Below, piece after piece: positions 45,494 to 55,669 of a stretch of DNA of 64,000 bases. Both the position numbers and the translations under genes were made by a program. The notes below the pieces were generated by a model. That model saw nothing but the letters and a program-made list of their open reading frames with translations. It was not told the origin of the DNA and made no database searches. How positions within the stretch are numbered: position 1 is the first letter of the stretch; every line of letters starts with the position of its first letter. The stretch is from Mucor racemosus (lineage: Eukaryota > Mucoromycota > Mucoromycetes > Mucorales > Mucoraceae). The DNA lies in assembly GCA_027405735.1 (NCBI GenBank), contig JAPEHQ010000002.1, forward strand, positions 2,170,001 through 2,234,000. The letters are read 5' to 3'.

Positions 45494-48400
45494 TAGGATT
45501 TCACACCCAACGTATCGTATTATGGTCAACCGAGTTTGACTGTTATAACGGGCCGTTTTTTATGCAGACTCGGATGGGGGTATTCGAGTTTTTTTTTTCG
45601 TGTCACCTAAACTCGAAAGTGGGATTCGAGTTTTGGCTTTCAAAAAATATGTGAAATTGTGAAATAATCAAATATACGTACATTAACGTATAATTTGACG
45701 AAGGGTGATTTAAAAATGCTCTGATTTATTGAAATTTGAAAGATAAACGTATGAAATCATGCAAAAAATAAAAAAAAATACTGTTTAATTATGAGCTTAT
45801 AAAGAGAGTTTATGTACTAATTGAATGAGTGTATTGAATTTGAATGGTAATGTAATTAGAATAAACATATGAATATCGTATGAATATACTGTAATTGAAC
45901 CATGCTTTTATACTTTAATTGTAGCGTGATGATAGAAGCATGGAATGTAGCATTGTCTGATTTGCGCTATTAAACATCATGGTTTGACAAAGGTTCTAAA
46001 TAGGTGATTTGGTAATTTCTGATTCTGATAGATCATGCTTGCTTGTCTTTTATTTCATGTATACTTTATACATATACTCGTTATTTTGAATGAAAACGTG
46101 CTTCTGTAACAACATTATTACCGCGCAAGTCATTACCATTTATAAATTGTATGCCATGAGTGAGAGTGATTTTTTGACGTAATGTTTACATACAATAAAG
46201 TAAAAGTTTTCTAATTTTTTGTATATATAAGCTACTCTATCTTTGAGGTTGAGTTCCTTAATTTTTTGTTCATCTAAACATTTTTATTATAAATAAAAGA
46301 AATGAGTGAACAGCCTCATGATAGCCATGATCCTTTTTCAATTCCAAGCCTTATCCAACGTGTTTCTTCCTATTCATCTATGGGAACTTCTTCAACTACT
46401 GCATCTTTAACTGACAGATTTAGAGGTAGTTTACCTTTTGAAGGGCTAGAAGAAATTAGGCGGCATAATAGGACAAGCAGAATATCGATAAGGTCAGAAG
46501 TAACAGGAAAGGAGCATGATATACCATGGTGTGGAAGTGACAGGAGGGAGGCAGCAAATTATGACAACAAAGTGCACCGGGCTTGGAAATGGTGGAATAT
46601 ATATGGTTATGGAATGAGAGTTGATGATTTTATACATTGTACTGTAAAGAGAAGAAAAGGAGAATGCTTCGAAAAATTTTCTAGTTCAAAAGGATCAAGT
46701 ACAAGCTTTCGAAAACATCTTGAAAACAAACATTTTAATCTTACTGAATCCAGACGTGAGTATTATTTTATCAATCAATCATAAATTCGCATTCATTAAC
46801 ATGTTACATTGCACGTTAGATAATATAATTCTTAAATTATTGACGTTTTCGAAAGAACAAATTACTGATTGGGAAGATAAAACAGACAGAGAAAAAGAGA
46901 TTTATAACTATGATTTTGTTCAAAGCTGTCTCACGCAAGAAAATAAGCCTCATCTGGACAGATATCAAAAAGAACAAGACGAAATTGATACAATCGATGA
47001 GGAGCCCCATACAAGAGAAGCTTTTCTTAAACTATTTACTGATTTCATTATAGCTAATAGATTGACAATAAATTTTTCTGAAAAAAACATTACTTTGGAA
47101 AAGCTTATTCAATTCAGCAGCAGAAATAGTGGAAATGATGGCTCAAAATCGTACGATCCAATACTGATACCTCCCAAGAAAAATAAATTGAAGGATTTGC
47201 TTATTCAAAAATACTTGGATCAAAAGGAAATAATTAAAACCACTCTGCAAGAGCAAGAATTCTTAAATTTTACAACTGATTTGTGGAAGAGTGATACTAG
47301 TGAGTAAAAAGTATTACATATACTTTCTTCATTACTGACTTTATTTAATGATGCAACGTAGACAAGTATTTCATGGGAATAACAGCACATTACATCGACA
47401 AAAATTGGAAGCCGCAACAAATAACAATTGCTATTAAATACATGAAAAATGCTTCTCATTCGGGTATGCACCAATTTATACAATTCATAAATGTTGATTT
47501 GTTTTGATACTGACATTCATAAAAAGGAAAAGATCTTGGAAAATTATTCCTTGCAGTGTTGGATGACTATGGCATCAAAAACAAATTATTCTGCATAACA
47601 ACCGATAATGCATCAAATAATGGATCAATGGGAGAATATATTGAAAAGGTAGCAGAAGATGATGAGTCTTTCAATTTCAAAAAGAAGGAAAACATAATTT
47701 CCTGTTTTGCGCACGTAATCAACATTGTATGTCACGATTTAATTGAAAAAGGGCTAAAAGCAAAAGCACCAAATGATAGCGCAAACATGGAAGCTGTTAT
47801 GGAAGATGTAAGTATTTGATTAATTACATGAAATTATTTATTGAATTAATTGGATCTAAAACCATCCAGATAAACAAAAGTGGTGCCGAGGGTAATAATC
47901 CCATTGATAGGCTTCGTAAAGGTTGCGCTAAAATCAAACTTTCTAACCAATTGACATGTGTCTTTGAATCAAATAAGAAGATATTAAAACTGCCTGATTT
48001 AGCAATAATAGTCGACTGTTCTACGAGATGGCACTCTACAAAACATATGATAGATCGGTTCTTGGTGGTAAGAGAAGCATATAGACTGACAGTGAATTCA
48101 GACGACGATATACGTGAAAACTGTAGTTTAAATGATGAGCAAATCCAGTATATTACTATTGTTAACGAAGTATTGACAAAATTCGAAAAAATAACAGTTT
48201 GGCTCTCAAGTCAGCAGTAAGTAGCAATATTACAGCTTTTATAAAAATAGTATACCATACAGTACTAATTAACTTCTCCAGGTATACAACTATTAATAAA
48301 ACAATCGTTTTATTTAACCGTTTATTTGACCAATTGGACGCATTTCAAGAAAAAAACCCACATTTGGCAGACGCTATTCAGTGTTGCAAGGATAAGCTAT

Positions 48401-49644
48401 CGAAGTACTATTCTAAGACTGATTTAACAAGTGTTTATGCAAATTCCACCTTGGTTGACCCGAGTCTGAAGTTTTCATACTGGTACTACTTTTATCTTTC
48501 TTGTAGCTGATGATGCTTATTATTTTTATTATTTTAGGAAAGATCAAAAATGGGAGAAAAATATAATTGATGAACAAATAGCTGTTTGCAAGGAATCATT
48601 TTCCTCATTTTTAGAAAAGTATTATGCTAGAGAACTAGATGGTAGTAGTAGTAGCAAAACAGTGATGTACAGAATGATCTATGGAAATGAAGCAGGTAAT
48701 TCATATCTGTTCTGTATTTTGATTTACATTACTGATATATAACATTTTTTGCATCAGGCCCATCGACATCAACAATTATGGACATTGATAGTATTGACTC
48801 TTCCGATTCTTCTTATAATACTTCTGATAATGAAGATATAGTTGGCTCAACTCGACCATCTAGATCACAAGAAGATGAAAGATATAAAAAGGTTCAGTTG
48901 TACGAAGGAAATGTTGACATAATCAAACATTATGTTGAAACAAATGCTGATTTGAAAAGGTACCTTGACATTGACCACAGAAAAGAGTACAAGTCGAAGT
49001 TGAAATTGCGCAGATATAAATTGCAAAATGGTAAAGCTGTCATTTATGTAATTTTGATAACATTTACTAATGGAGCATTTATATAAAACACAATAGATGA
49101 TGATGACGATGACACTAACGATGAAGACGAAGTTGCCATAACCAACATGGAACTTGGAAAAAAATATGCGACCTTGCCCCTAAAATTTTGGAAGCAGCAT
49201 GAAAATCTTTTTCCAACACTATCATTATTTGCTAAAAAATATTTATCTATTCCTGCTACAAGCGTCCCTGCCGAAAGGCTATTCTCACAAGCGAAATATG
49301 TCATAAATAATACAAGAGCCAAGCTGCATCCAGATACTGGAGAAAAAATTGTGTTGCTAACTTGTTGGCAAAGTGAATTATTTACCAAGGTGTAATGTAA
49401 AATCATGTGCCTTAATTAGTTTTTTTAGTTGTTAAATTCATGAAATAAATATCGATGCATGATTTCATATATGTATATTAATTTGTCAAAGCTGATATTA
49501 TAACGGTCTGCTCAAGACGACCCGATACTTGCTTCCACCCCGTTATTTATCTGAGTTACAAAAAAAACGGACCGTTTTCCAACTCGAATCGAATAGCCGT
49601 TTCCGTTAAAACTCGATTCAAACTCGAATCGAAGCCCATTCCTA
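45494..49644 (+). mobile_element. Complete hAT-superfamily DNA transposon
   Basis: 4,151 bp, bounded by TAGGATT ... and the inverted ... ATTCCTA, with a perfect 8-bp target duplication GTTGCATC at 45,486-45,493 and 49,645-49,652. Subterminal regions contain repeated ACTCGA motifs (AACTCGAATCGAA, ACTCGGATGGG, ATTCGAG), likely transposase binding sites. It carries one intact transposase gene, and a MITE derivative sits 1.1 kb away. Confidence 0.88.
46302..49395 (+). CDS. hAT transposase (BED finger, RNase H-like, hATC dimerisation)
   Basis: Cut-and-paste transposase. Exons 46302-46755, 46820-47299, 47362-47463, 47527-47807, 47870-48216, 48282-48482, 48538-48695, 48758-49030 and 49097-49395 close to 864 aa with no stop. 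A BED-like finger near residues 105-145 ends RKHLENKH. The catalytic core includes FTTDLWKSDTS (first Asp), ITTDNASNNGSM (second Asp) and IIVDCSTRWHSTKHM. The hATC dimerisation block is LSIPATSVPAERLFSQAK near the C-terminus. An acidic stretch (DDDDDDTNDEDE) precedes it. All parts are in frame, so the element may still be active. A TATATAAG box lies near 46,223. Confidence 0.88.
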
Positions 49645-50084
49645 GTTGCATCCACCGGTTAATTGTAAGATAATGAACCTTTTGATTTGCAATCCTTATT
49701 TTCAAGAAGTCAGCTAACTGATCTATGATAAAATTCTCGATTGTTCTTCTTATTTTCTAAAAAGCAAGATCCGGGAAGCGGGATATGTGAGGCATACCCA
49801 CTTGTTGGATTTAGCTATATAAAATAAGCTGAACTTAAATGTGCTGTGTTACTAATGTAAATAAAATGATCTGACAATGGAATGTCAGAAAGATATAATC
49901 GATCCAAAGCTGATCTTACAGATAATTGTAATATAGAATTTGTATATAAATAGGACAAATTATTGATATTAAATAAAGATTCTCTTCAGTTTTTGTGTGT
50001 GATTTAATTTAACAAGTTCCTTTATTAAATTATACATTTTTTCTTGCCATAATATTTATTCTAAATCTTTGGCATTTCATTCGT

Positions 50085-50261
50085 TCATTTCGAGAAATCA
50101 TTTGTAAAACCCCGCCACGATAGGTTTAAAGCTGTAATATGAACTATTATTTTGATTATCTCATCAAAAAACGAGTATTTTTCGCTGAAACAAAAAATTA
50201 GAGTAGTTTTAAGTTGGATCTATCTTGTGGATGCAAAAAACCGACACCTCAATGTAGATAA
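50085..50261. repeat. Right-arm inverted repeat, continued after the LTR insertion
   Basis: TCATTTCGAGAAATCATTTG and ACCGACACCTCAATGTAG match, in reverse, the left arm at about 20,010-20,175. Confidence 0.8.
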
Positions 50262-51550
50262 AAAGTGCATTCATTGTGTAGTGGTGTAAATCCAAACATT
50301 TTGATGGGTAGAAATTACAGGATCAAGATATTGTGTTTTCCTCAGAATTTTTAAAAGGGTTTAAAAGCATACTTCATCGAACTTACTTGGATGCTAAATA
50401 CTCACCATGTGCTACTAGTACAATCTTGTTTTGTATTTAATTGGTGTATTATTAGAATTCAAGCTTTTCATAGCTTATAACAATGACAATGGGATGTTTC
50501 TGATTTTATATTGACATTTATCATAAGGCGGACTAATTATACATTTTATACTACTGTAGATGGAACTACTCAATTTAATTTATGGAATTTAAATGGAAAT
50601 ACTGAGGAACCATTTGTAAGTACTTAAGTTGGTTCTAGTAAAGCATTGAATAAATTAGCTTGGGACAAAGAGGATAAAAAGACGGCAATAGGTTTCAGTG
50701 CTGGCCATGTTTATATTTATGATATTGGAGAGGTAAGACTAAAACTCAATGTAAACTATCTCTAGCGTAATAATTATAAAGTAAGACTATATTATCATCA
50801 AATAAACTACCACACAATATTAACGTATATAAATATTCACAGTAACAAGAAGCTTAAATCAAGTGGATACAGCATCGTACATTCTTGAAAAGGTTCTCAA
50901 GTATTATATCATCTCTTACTTTTAAGACTTCCAAGGCTTATAAGCCGAATATTAATTTCAAAAATTATTCTTGTCCAGATCATCAATTTTGACATTTTTT
51001 AATTTTTTTTTTCTAATTTTGCAAATCTAGTGTTAATTATACTACTAATTATTAAAACAAAAAATATACGCATATACAACATTTAGCGCTCTATTTGCTC
51101 AATAAAAAATAACAAACATTTTTATTGCAAAATATTACATGAAAATCCTTTAACCTAAATTCCGTTTTTGGGGCAAAAGTACAAAGTTTCCTTACTTAAT
51201 ATTTAATATTAAGCTTTTATAGAATGTGTATTAGCTATGGCTACAATTTCCTCTCACAATGTAGTATATTTAAGCGTTGATTTTGGTATCAAAATTTGAT
51301 TTTTCTGTTTATTGATGTAAATCATGAGTGTTGGTAAGGATAAAATGAGCCCCGAAAATGTTCGCTACAAAAACTGAATTTTTAGACCATACATGGCTAA
51401 ATATAGGAAATGTTAAAAAAAATGCTTTTTTATTTAAAACTTAGATATACCATAATATAAGAGACTTTGCCATTCAATCTTGCTATGTTCAATTACGGCG
51501 TCGCTCTACGGGCTCACTTTTGCAATTCTTTAATAAATGTACAGTATGTG
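50262..51550 (+). repeat. Dispersed repeat R, copy R4 (palindrome arm)
   Basis: Mirror of R2. It holds the best preserved dynein fragment (50,560-50,735) followed by about 750 bp of non-coding repeat ending near GGGCTCACTTTTGCAATTC. Confidence 0.8.
50560..50735 (+). pseudogene. Dynein intermediate chain C-terminal fragment in R4
   Basis: Reads DGTTQFNLWNLNGNTEEPF, a TAA, then GSSKALNKLAWDKEDKKTA and IGFSAGHVYIYDIGE, with an AG before the first part and GAGGTAAGA after the last. It thus keeps traces of two original exon edges. It matches the last WD repeat of dynein intermediate chain. Not functional on its own. Confidence 0.65.
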
Positions 51551-51559
51551 CTGTAAAAC

Positions 51560-52190
51560 TGCTTTTAAATTGGCGAAAATGAGCAATTTAGCAGGGTTTT
51601 AATTGCGCTACTAAATAATGTAAAGCCTTGGAAATCCTTTTCTACGTATGTTTTTTCTCTCTTTTTGTTTTAATGTTCCAAGGATACATTCATCGTTTGA
51701 TAAGTGATAAGGCATATCAGACTATCAAGCTGGTATTCGTTTTTTTTATCTGAATACGCATGTTAATATAAGGGACTAATACTTTTAACGCAGATAGCAA
51801 TCTATATTAGAGATTGATATTTTCATTTAACCGCTTTCTAAGATCAAAAACTATTATTTACTACTGTATTGTTGGACGTGCTTCTTAATTACCAGATCAA
51901 GTCAAAGGCAATCATATTTATATCTACTCAATGAAAGCTAAAACTGGCTAAAAGCCCATAAAATGTTCCAAAAAAGTGATAAAATTCCAAATGATATAGA
52001 AACATAATAAGAAATGAATAACCTTATGTCTTACCTAATAGCTATAGTTTTGATCGTAGCTATGCTTGAAAAGAAATCTTTTTACAGCTGACAATTGTAA
52101 ACTAAAATAGTAAGTTTAAAGAAGGTTAATTTGGTTAAATTTTAAGTGTGATAAAGTAACATCTATAATCTTTTTATCGGGTTAATAAAC
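51560..52190. repeat. Outer arm of the palindrome, right
   Basis: Reverse complement of 15,430-16,060 with moderate divergence. It marks the outer visible limit of the inverted duplication on this side. Confidence 0.7.
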
Positions 52191-52385
52191 ATTAGTTAAA
52201 AGCTTAGGTAAGAACTCGATCCTGGATATGTCGGTCGCAGCTCCGTGCTCCCAAATATCATAGCCTGGTGGTATTTATATTAAAAAATATATGAATGAGA
52301 AGTACAGTTGGAAGCCAGAGCCAAAAATAAGAGAGAAAAGAGTCAAGAATGTAAAGTATTAACTTTTTGAAATTATTATGCGTTT

Positions 52386-53677
52386 TCTAACGTTTATATT
52401 ATTAAAAGATAACCGGCAAAGTAACTGCTCTGAGCTCATTGGAGTCAACTGATGAGGAGTTCCCCAAAACATATGACCAACGTATCATTAAGAACATATA
52501 CACTATAATGTGAGTTTATACTATTAATTATAAGTGTGCTACTTAATGACTTTTTTTTGGCAGCTTCAAGGGTGGAACAGCACATCTACAGGTTGTATAT
52601 GTTCTCAGATACCTACTTGGAAGAGTGCGCAGAAATGAGCATCATTGTTAAATACTGGAGCAACCTATTTGAATTATTCTTTGGCTGTAATAGAAACATT
52701 TTCCTACAATGGTAAGCTTAAAAATAAACAAATAAATAATGATACAAAACAATCTAAACATATATCAATAGGGGAGATGCGATTTCAAATGAATGCAAAG
52801 CCTTTGGTCTTAATTTCAAACTAGATTTATACATCATTATTAAAAGTGACTTTGGCCCTCTTGACCCCTCTAACGGGGAGTTTGCAAAAGTAACTGCAGC
52901 AACATCAAGCAAATATTACTACGACAAAACCAAAGCTGTTCTTGTTGTTATATCAGAATCTAGATATACCGCTACAGTAGTTGTATTATCAGGATATTGT
53001 TATTGTTACACCATCAATAGCTATTGTATCATTTGATAAATGTCTTCTATATATAATCGCATTCTCTACATTGAATAAAACTACACCTTTTACTCTTGTC
53101 TAAATCTTATTAGTTTTGGTAAAACACTTGTTGCCAAGTGCAATATCCCTCACAGACTATCAAAAATATTCGAATCCCCATTATTAAAATTATGGGATTG
53201 AATTGTCATATTTATTGCTTGTCGCTTATTGACAAAAACTTGTACGTGATTCAGAAGATAAAAGAGATCAATAATCCCAAAATGTATAGAGAGATAAGCA
53301 AAGGAAGCGTCAAGAAAGTGAAGATTGAAAGCCTATCTTTGATTGAAGTAAGATATTTTATGCAATGTTTACGATATACTTATTTCTAAAATTCCGTTTA
53401 AGAAATGGTAGAAGATATTTCCGACCTTTACAATGACTACTGTAGAAGTACATTGAATATCATCACCAATATTGATAAAAGAAAATCAAAGGCAACCAAC
53501 CACAGTGATAATGAAGATTGGATTTCCAGAATTATTTGGGATGAAAGTATTATTGAAGTAGAAGGCAGCGAAAAAGAAAAAGAAAAAGAAAAAGAAAAAG
53601 AGAAGGAGGAAGATGAAGAAGAGGAGGAAGAGGAAGAAGATAAGGAACAAGGAGAAGAAGTTCTTAATGATTCCTAA
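52386..53677 (+). pseudogene. Decayed member of a Mucorales lineage-specific family
   Basis: Exon-like pieces read VEQHIYRLYMFSDTYLEE, then SIIVKYWSNLFELFFGC, then (across an intron near 52,714) WGDAISNECKAFGLNFKLDL, then GEFAKVTAATSSKYYYDKT, later IPIIKIMGLNCHIYCLSL, and a Lys/Glu-rich end. I recall this pattern from abundant uncharacterised Mucorales proteins, but cannot name a function. The frame breaks between the LTDYQKY and RIPIIKIMG blocks (about 53,160), so it is probably dead. It lies just outside the palindrome. Confidence 0.5.
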
Positions 53678-54128
53678 GGATAATATAATAACACTAGTTA
53701 TAACTATACTTAGTAGTGTTAATAAAAAAATTGCATGGTTCATTGTTATATCAAAGTCTTTAGCTGTATAGTGATTGTAAATATGTAACTTAGATTAGAG
53801 CAATAAGTTTTCAAAGTAGATGAAAGTGTTGCAACTATATTGTAGAACAGGTATTTTTGTATAGAATAAATTTATAGATTTATGCATAGTCCTATATTAG
53901 ACAAAATGAAATAACCATACTTACTTTATTAATTGATATAATAATAATGCAATTTTCATTACTAACGAACACAATCGCATGAAGCTATAAATAATTCTTG
54001 CAACCTTGTCTTTTTAATCTTTAATTGATTTTTCAGAGAATAAAGTTTCATTTTAAAAAGTACTTCTTTTGTCTCATTTCCTTTATTCCCTTATTTTAGC
54101 AACCCCAATACAACATATATATCGCTTT

Positions 54129-54401
54129 TTAACATTCTAATAAGCACTGTTCACACTTTAAATAATCACCCTCTTTTATTTCTCGTTTTTTTTTTTCGTC
54201 TTTTTCATCTCCTTTTCCCACAGTGGCTTTTGTTATTGATATACTTATGGAAATGGATGATTTCGCAAATGTAGTATATTTGAGTCCTGACTCACATTTA
54301 AAATTTTGATTCATTTCATCAACTTGATCCATTTTCGCCAAATAAAACCCATTCTTATCCAGTTCGACCGATTTTTGGCAAACGTGGCAATATTTTTTCA
54401 A
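54129..54401 (-). CDS. Small Cys-rich hypothetical protein
   Basis: 90 codons from ATG, with CHVCQK near the start and CEQCLLEC at the end, and a Lys/Glu-rich middle. The paired CxxC motifs could bind zinc. It ends next to repeat R5. It might be a gene fragment; no family recognised. Confidence 0.3.
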   Translation of the reverse strand: MKKYCHVCQKSVELDKNGFYLAKMDQVDEMNQNFKCESGLKYTTFAKSSISISISITKATVGKGDEKDEKKKREIKEGDYLKCEQCLLEC

Positions 54402-54434
54402 TGGTGGCCTAATTCAATTTTAAGAGTGGTATAC

Positions 54435-55040
54435 TGTACCACAGAATATTAACATGTATAAATATTTACAGTAATCAACTCGAATCAAGTGGGTACAGCA
54501 TCGTAGGTTCTTGAAAAAGTCCTCAAGTATTATAAAATCTCTTATTTTTAAGACTTAACAGGCTTATAAGCGGAATATTAATTTAGAAAATTATTTCTGT
54601 CCAGATCATCAATTTTGGCATTTTTTAATTTTTTTTTTCTGATTTTGCAAATGTAGAGTTAATTCTACTACCAATTATAAAAACAAAAAATATAAACATA
54701 TACAGAATGTAGCGCTCTATTTGTTCAATAAAAAATAACAAACATTTTTATTGCAAAATATTACATGAAAATCCTTTAACCAAAAATCCGTTTTTGGAGC
54801 AAAAGTATAAAGTTTCAATACTTAATATTTAATATTAAGTTCTTATAAAATGCGTATTAGCTATGGCTACAATTTTCTCTCACAATATAGTATATTTAAA
54901 CGTTGATTTTGGTATCAAAATCTGATTTTTCTGTTTTTTGATCAAAATCATGAGTATTGGTAAGGATGAAATGAGCCCCGAAAATGTCCGCTACAAAGTC
55001 TGAGTTTTCAGACTGTACATGGCTAAATATTAAAAAAGTC
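54435..55040 (+). repeat. Dispersed repeat R, copy R5 (truncated)
   Basis: Starts at CCACAGAATATTAACATG and carries the shared non-coding half (AATTAATTC/AATATTAATTT, GAGTATTGGTAAGGATG). It lacks the dynein fragment and the tail, and is fused to the TIR-like sequence at 55,060. Confidence 0.75.
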
Positions 55041-55059
55041 GACGAAATTGCCCATTATC

Positions 55060-55176
55060 CGCTGAATCGATTCAGTGGATTTAGGTAATAAAATTACGAA
55101 AAAAAAGGGATATTTCAAAGTGTCCCTTAAATCGAAAAACCCTTATTTTTGAGTCCACTAAATCGAATCACGACTG
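55060..55176. repeat. TIR-like short element
   Basis: Begins GCTGAATCGATTCAGTGG and ends CCACTAAATCGAATCACGAC. Related to 32,293-32,358. Possibly a decayed Tc1/mariner-type miniature element. Confidence 0.35.
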
Positions 55177-55669
55177 TATGATTTGCTGTTAAATTACAAA
55201 AACATCCTTGCCTAAGTATTTCCTAAACCATTATTGGTGAAACGAATGCGAAATGCATCCTATCGCCGGTAACAGAAGGTATATGATCTTAAAATTAGTT
55301 TTAACCTAACTTGAGCTTCAGATTTAAGCAACATAAAACAATTCTTTAAAAATGCCATATTTTTGATGATTTCAACATAAATATGCATAAGTGAAGATAT
55401 ATATATACGTCATATGTAAGCTGTAGTTGTAGTATCACTCTTTAAGGCGTTCATTTGGTCAACAAATAATGAATAATTTTAAAATTTTATTTTATTTTAT
55501 TTTGAATCAAAGTGTTTATTTTACACTAATAATACAAATTTTATTGCTAGTCAAAATTACGCTAAATATCCAAAATATATGCCCACAAAAAGATAATAAA
55601 TATTGTAATACAGTAGCCATAAAGCTGAGTCATAAGATTCTCGTTTTTTATTGAAATGCTACATGTATT
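55177..55669. other. Non-coding, 3' side of gene C
   Basis: No gene seen. AT-rich with a TTTTATTTTATTTTATTTT tract near 55,487. Confidence 0.5.

Larger units (their letters stand above)
45485..50079. mobile_element. Solo LTR (436 bp) split by a hAT element
   Basis: The element starts TGTTGCATC at 45,485 and ends GGCATTTCA at 50,079, so it has TG...CA ends. TTCGT is duplicated on both sides (45,480-45,484 and 50,080-50,084). The left palindrome arm is the empty site with one TTCGT (reverse strand, about 20,170). With the hAT removed, the LTR is 45,485-45,493 plus 49,653-50,079. Inside are TATATAAATAGG (about 49,940) and AATAAAG (about 49,972), as expected for an LTR promoter and polyadenylation signal. 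No internal retroelement sequence remains. Confidence 0.8.
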
